A DNA stretch of 64,000 nt from Tamarix chinensis (lineage: Eukaryota > Streptophyta > Magnoliopsida > Caryophyllales > Tamaricaceae). The translations under genes and the position numbers were made by a program. The first letter of the stretch is position 1. Each line of letters starts with the position of its first letter. The notes below the pieces were generated by a model that saw only the letters and a list, made by a program, of their open reading frames with translations, had not been told where the DNA came from and made no database searches. The DNA lies in the NCBI GenBank assembly GCA_030549775.1, contig CM060180.1:93022172-93086171 (forward strand), given 5' to 3'. This document shows positions 61,814-64,000 of the stretch, piece after piece.

Positions 61814-62089
61814 TTTGGTTTTGAATATTGAGTTCCATTTTTTAATTCATTTCTTATGGTCCTAAAATTTCTTTTAGATTTTAGTGCTGTTCCCACCTTA
61901 GAAAAACCTAAGGGTTTTGAAGCCTGGAATAACCTCTAAGTGAGCATGGGTTGAAAAATAGTTATTATCTTTATCGCTAATGTGGAGTTGTTGTTTGGGC
62001 CTTGTGCCTAGTTAACTTGGTTTTCTTTCTTGAACTTACCCTATCTTAGGAGATCGATGGTAGGTAACAATCATCATATTGTGTGTGTC

Positions 62090-62660
62090 AAGCAGTATGT
62101 AATACCCATCATGTTGTGTGGGTCTTATGTCATCATATTCTGACATTTAAGAGCTAGGAGGACCCAAACACTTTGGAGGAATAGAATCACACTCTTCATG
62201 CATTTTTCATGTGTGGATATCCGAGAAGTAAAAGGGTAGAAAATACAACTTCATACCACAAGGTAAGGAAGGTTAATAGTGGCTTGGGTTGTTGTTGAGA
62301 GGCGAATCACCTACTTTATGGGAGGAGTTCATGGGAACCTTGAGATTTTGCTTTTATCTTACACATCTACACCTCGTGAGTTATCATGTGTTCATGGTGC
62401 TTTGCTAGGATAACTCATCTGTAGAGGAATACTTCAATAGATTTTGTGATTTGGCTCATTTTTCCCATAAGGTGGAGGCAAGTGAAGAGTTATAGATTCA
62501 TTATTTTTGTTCAGGTCTTGAGACCATGATGTAGGAGCTGCTAGTGGGATCTACATCACCTGATCTTACTTTATTGTATGGAAGATCACTCGAGGCAACA
62601 TGAGAGAATTAGTCCCAAAGCATAGTGGCATGAAAGAAACAAGAAACGATGGATAATCAG
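62090..62660 (+). pseudogene. Ty3/gypsy gag remnant of the family A element
   Basis: Degraded gag. A TLWEEFMG-like piece (about 62315-62340) is followed from 62415 by SSVEEYFNRFCDLAHFSHKV, EASEEL, stop, IHYFCSGLETMM, stop, ELLVGS. This is the 'V.EY...F..L...AP...A.E......F..GL....' pattern of Retrotrans_gag. It is cut off right after this block and runs into LTR sequence. Inactive. Confidence 0.65.
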
Positions 62661-62679
62661 TGCCCTTATAGATATTTAA

Positions 62680-63859
62680 GAGCTAACGCATGACCTAAGT
62701 TATGAGTGATTACATAATTCTACCCATTACTCAAAGATAGTTGGTTATATATTATTGTGATCTTAGTTTTGTGCATGATTACATGAATTGGAACTTGGAT
62801 TTATGTTAGGCTATTAGTATTCTTAATATTCTATTTTACACACACCTTTATTCTCCTCCATAATTCCTAGGTTTTTTCATAGTATGATTATCTGTGAATC
62901 CATGCCTATCATTAATATGTGTGATTTACCTTCATACTCATGTATAAGAATTCCATGCTGAGAGTACCATGTTAATAAAGTATGTAAGTTTTGGTATGTA
63001 TAAACATAAGTGCCATATTGTGAATTTCATGCTAGTATAGTATGTGAGGTTTGGTTTGTCAACATATAAGCATGTTGATTGTATGTTTAGTATGACTCAC
63101 ATGCCATCCTTTATACTCATATGCATGGAAAAGTGTATCATATTGTGTGCATCATGTAAAGTATAGTGTGTGACCATAGTATGATAATGTATGAGTATGA
63201 TGTATCTATGTCAAACATGTTTTCTATAGCCCCATATGCCCCCTATGAATATAGTATGTATGATATCAGCATGTATATGTCTGAGTAGGACAAGTGCATG
63301 ATAAACATGCCTATTATATGACTTTCATTACTCTATGTGCTTCATTAACCTTCGTGATAAGGGAACATGACTTACTTGGTACCTAGTGTACTAACGTGCT
63401 TGTTTAATTGGGCACCTACTTAATCCAGTGAGTAGAAAACCTTGTGCAAGTTAGCGAGGATGGCTAGTGGCATGTTAAATTCTTTGGTGGGCCTAAGGCA
63501 TACAAATATAAAATTTCAGGTGGATTTCTCCTTTGTTGGTCCTTGAGTAACCAAGACATTTTGTATTATATTATCTTCGATAGTTATCATTCTCCTTATA
63601 TATTTTCTATACTAGTTTTGGGCCTAGTATGACCTTGGGTTCTAAATATAAAACACTCATTATCTTCTATGTTATTTGATTTGCACACTCTATTCTAATG
63701 TATGTTACTAGCTATAACATGAGAAAGATGATGGAACATCTGTCTCATGTTAGATATGGCTGTAATGCACCGTTTCAAAGTTTTTTTTTGTTTGTATTTT
63801 ACCTTGGTTAATTTAAAAAAATGATTTTTTTTTCTAAAGTGAAAAATGTAGGTATTACA
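62680..63859 (+). mobile_element. Family A 3' LTR, 5'-truncated copy C
   Basis: From CCTAAGTTATGAGTGATTAC (62694) it matches the middle of copy B (AATTAAGTTATGAGTGATTG, 60637). It carries GCAAGTTAGCGAGGATGGCT (63445) and the terminal CATGTTAGATATGGCTGTAA (63746), and ends GGTATTACA at 63859. Confidence 0.6.
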
Positions 63860-64000
63860 ATTTATTATAATATATTTTTGTTTTGAAACTAGGTTATGTT
63901 TTAGAAATGCAGTTTTCATGGCCTTAAAAATTCTTTAAATTTCAATAACTTGTTTCCACTTTGAAAAATACAATTTTTTTTCAAATTCAAAATATTTTGT
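63860..64000. other. AT-rich sequence at window end
   Basis: Nothing identified. Confidence 0.4.

Overview
This is nuclear plant DNA, AT-rich and full of repeats, most likely from a eudicot with a repeat-rich genome. The evidence is spliceosomal GT-AG introns, plant-type Ty3/gypsy, copia and LINE remnants, MITEs, a SINE, and CpG-poor repeats in which C-to-T decay is visible. The species cannot be fixed from the sequence.

The window holds one recognisable host gene, on the + strand: a DUF1308/UPF0415 (C7orf25-like) protein of 466 codons. Its four coding exons (11342-11520, 18522-19368, 31680-31846, 47036-47243) join in frame with canonical splice sites. The gene spans about 36 kb, but its coding sequence is only 1.4 kb. 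The three introns (7.0, 12.3 and 15.2 kb) are packed with transposable elements. A short GC/CpG-rich patch at 11170-11341 is the likely promoter and 5' UTR.

Layout. 1-11165: LTR-retrotransposon debris, including two long '+' LTR copies of one family (called family A here), a large CAT/ATC microsatellite, a MITE-like element and a 259-bp tandem duplication. Intron 1: a cryptic short-repeat array, a + strand RT-derived scrap, a minus-strand LINE, a minus-strand LTR and a Stowaway-like MITE. Intron 2: a decayed minus-strand Ty3/gypsy element with RT, RNase H and integrase between related LTRs, a SINE with a perfect 19-bp target duplication, a family A fragment and a MITE just upstream of exon 3. 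Intron 3: a 1.9-kb inverted-repeat (foldback) element, a complete gag-only LTR retrotransposon (TR-GAG type, 35130-38334) nested in older DNA, a copia-type gag scrap, a 3.3-kb minus-strand family A LTR and a second LINE fragment.

47244-64000: AT-rich intergenic DNA with a ~250-bp tandem repeat, a LINE 3' end with its poly(A) tract, a minus-strand gypsy element reduced to integrase plus LTRs, and a + strand family A element (long 5' LTR, primer-binding site, broken gag, truncated 3' LTR). No tRNA, rRNA, CRISPR or bacterial-type feature was seen. The strongest candidates for a second look are the in-frame TE-filled gene, the gag-only element, the intronic foldback, and a family A LTR that carries different minisatellites in different copies.
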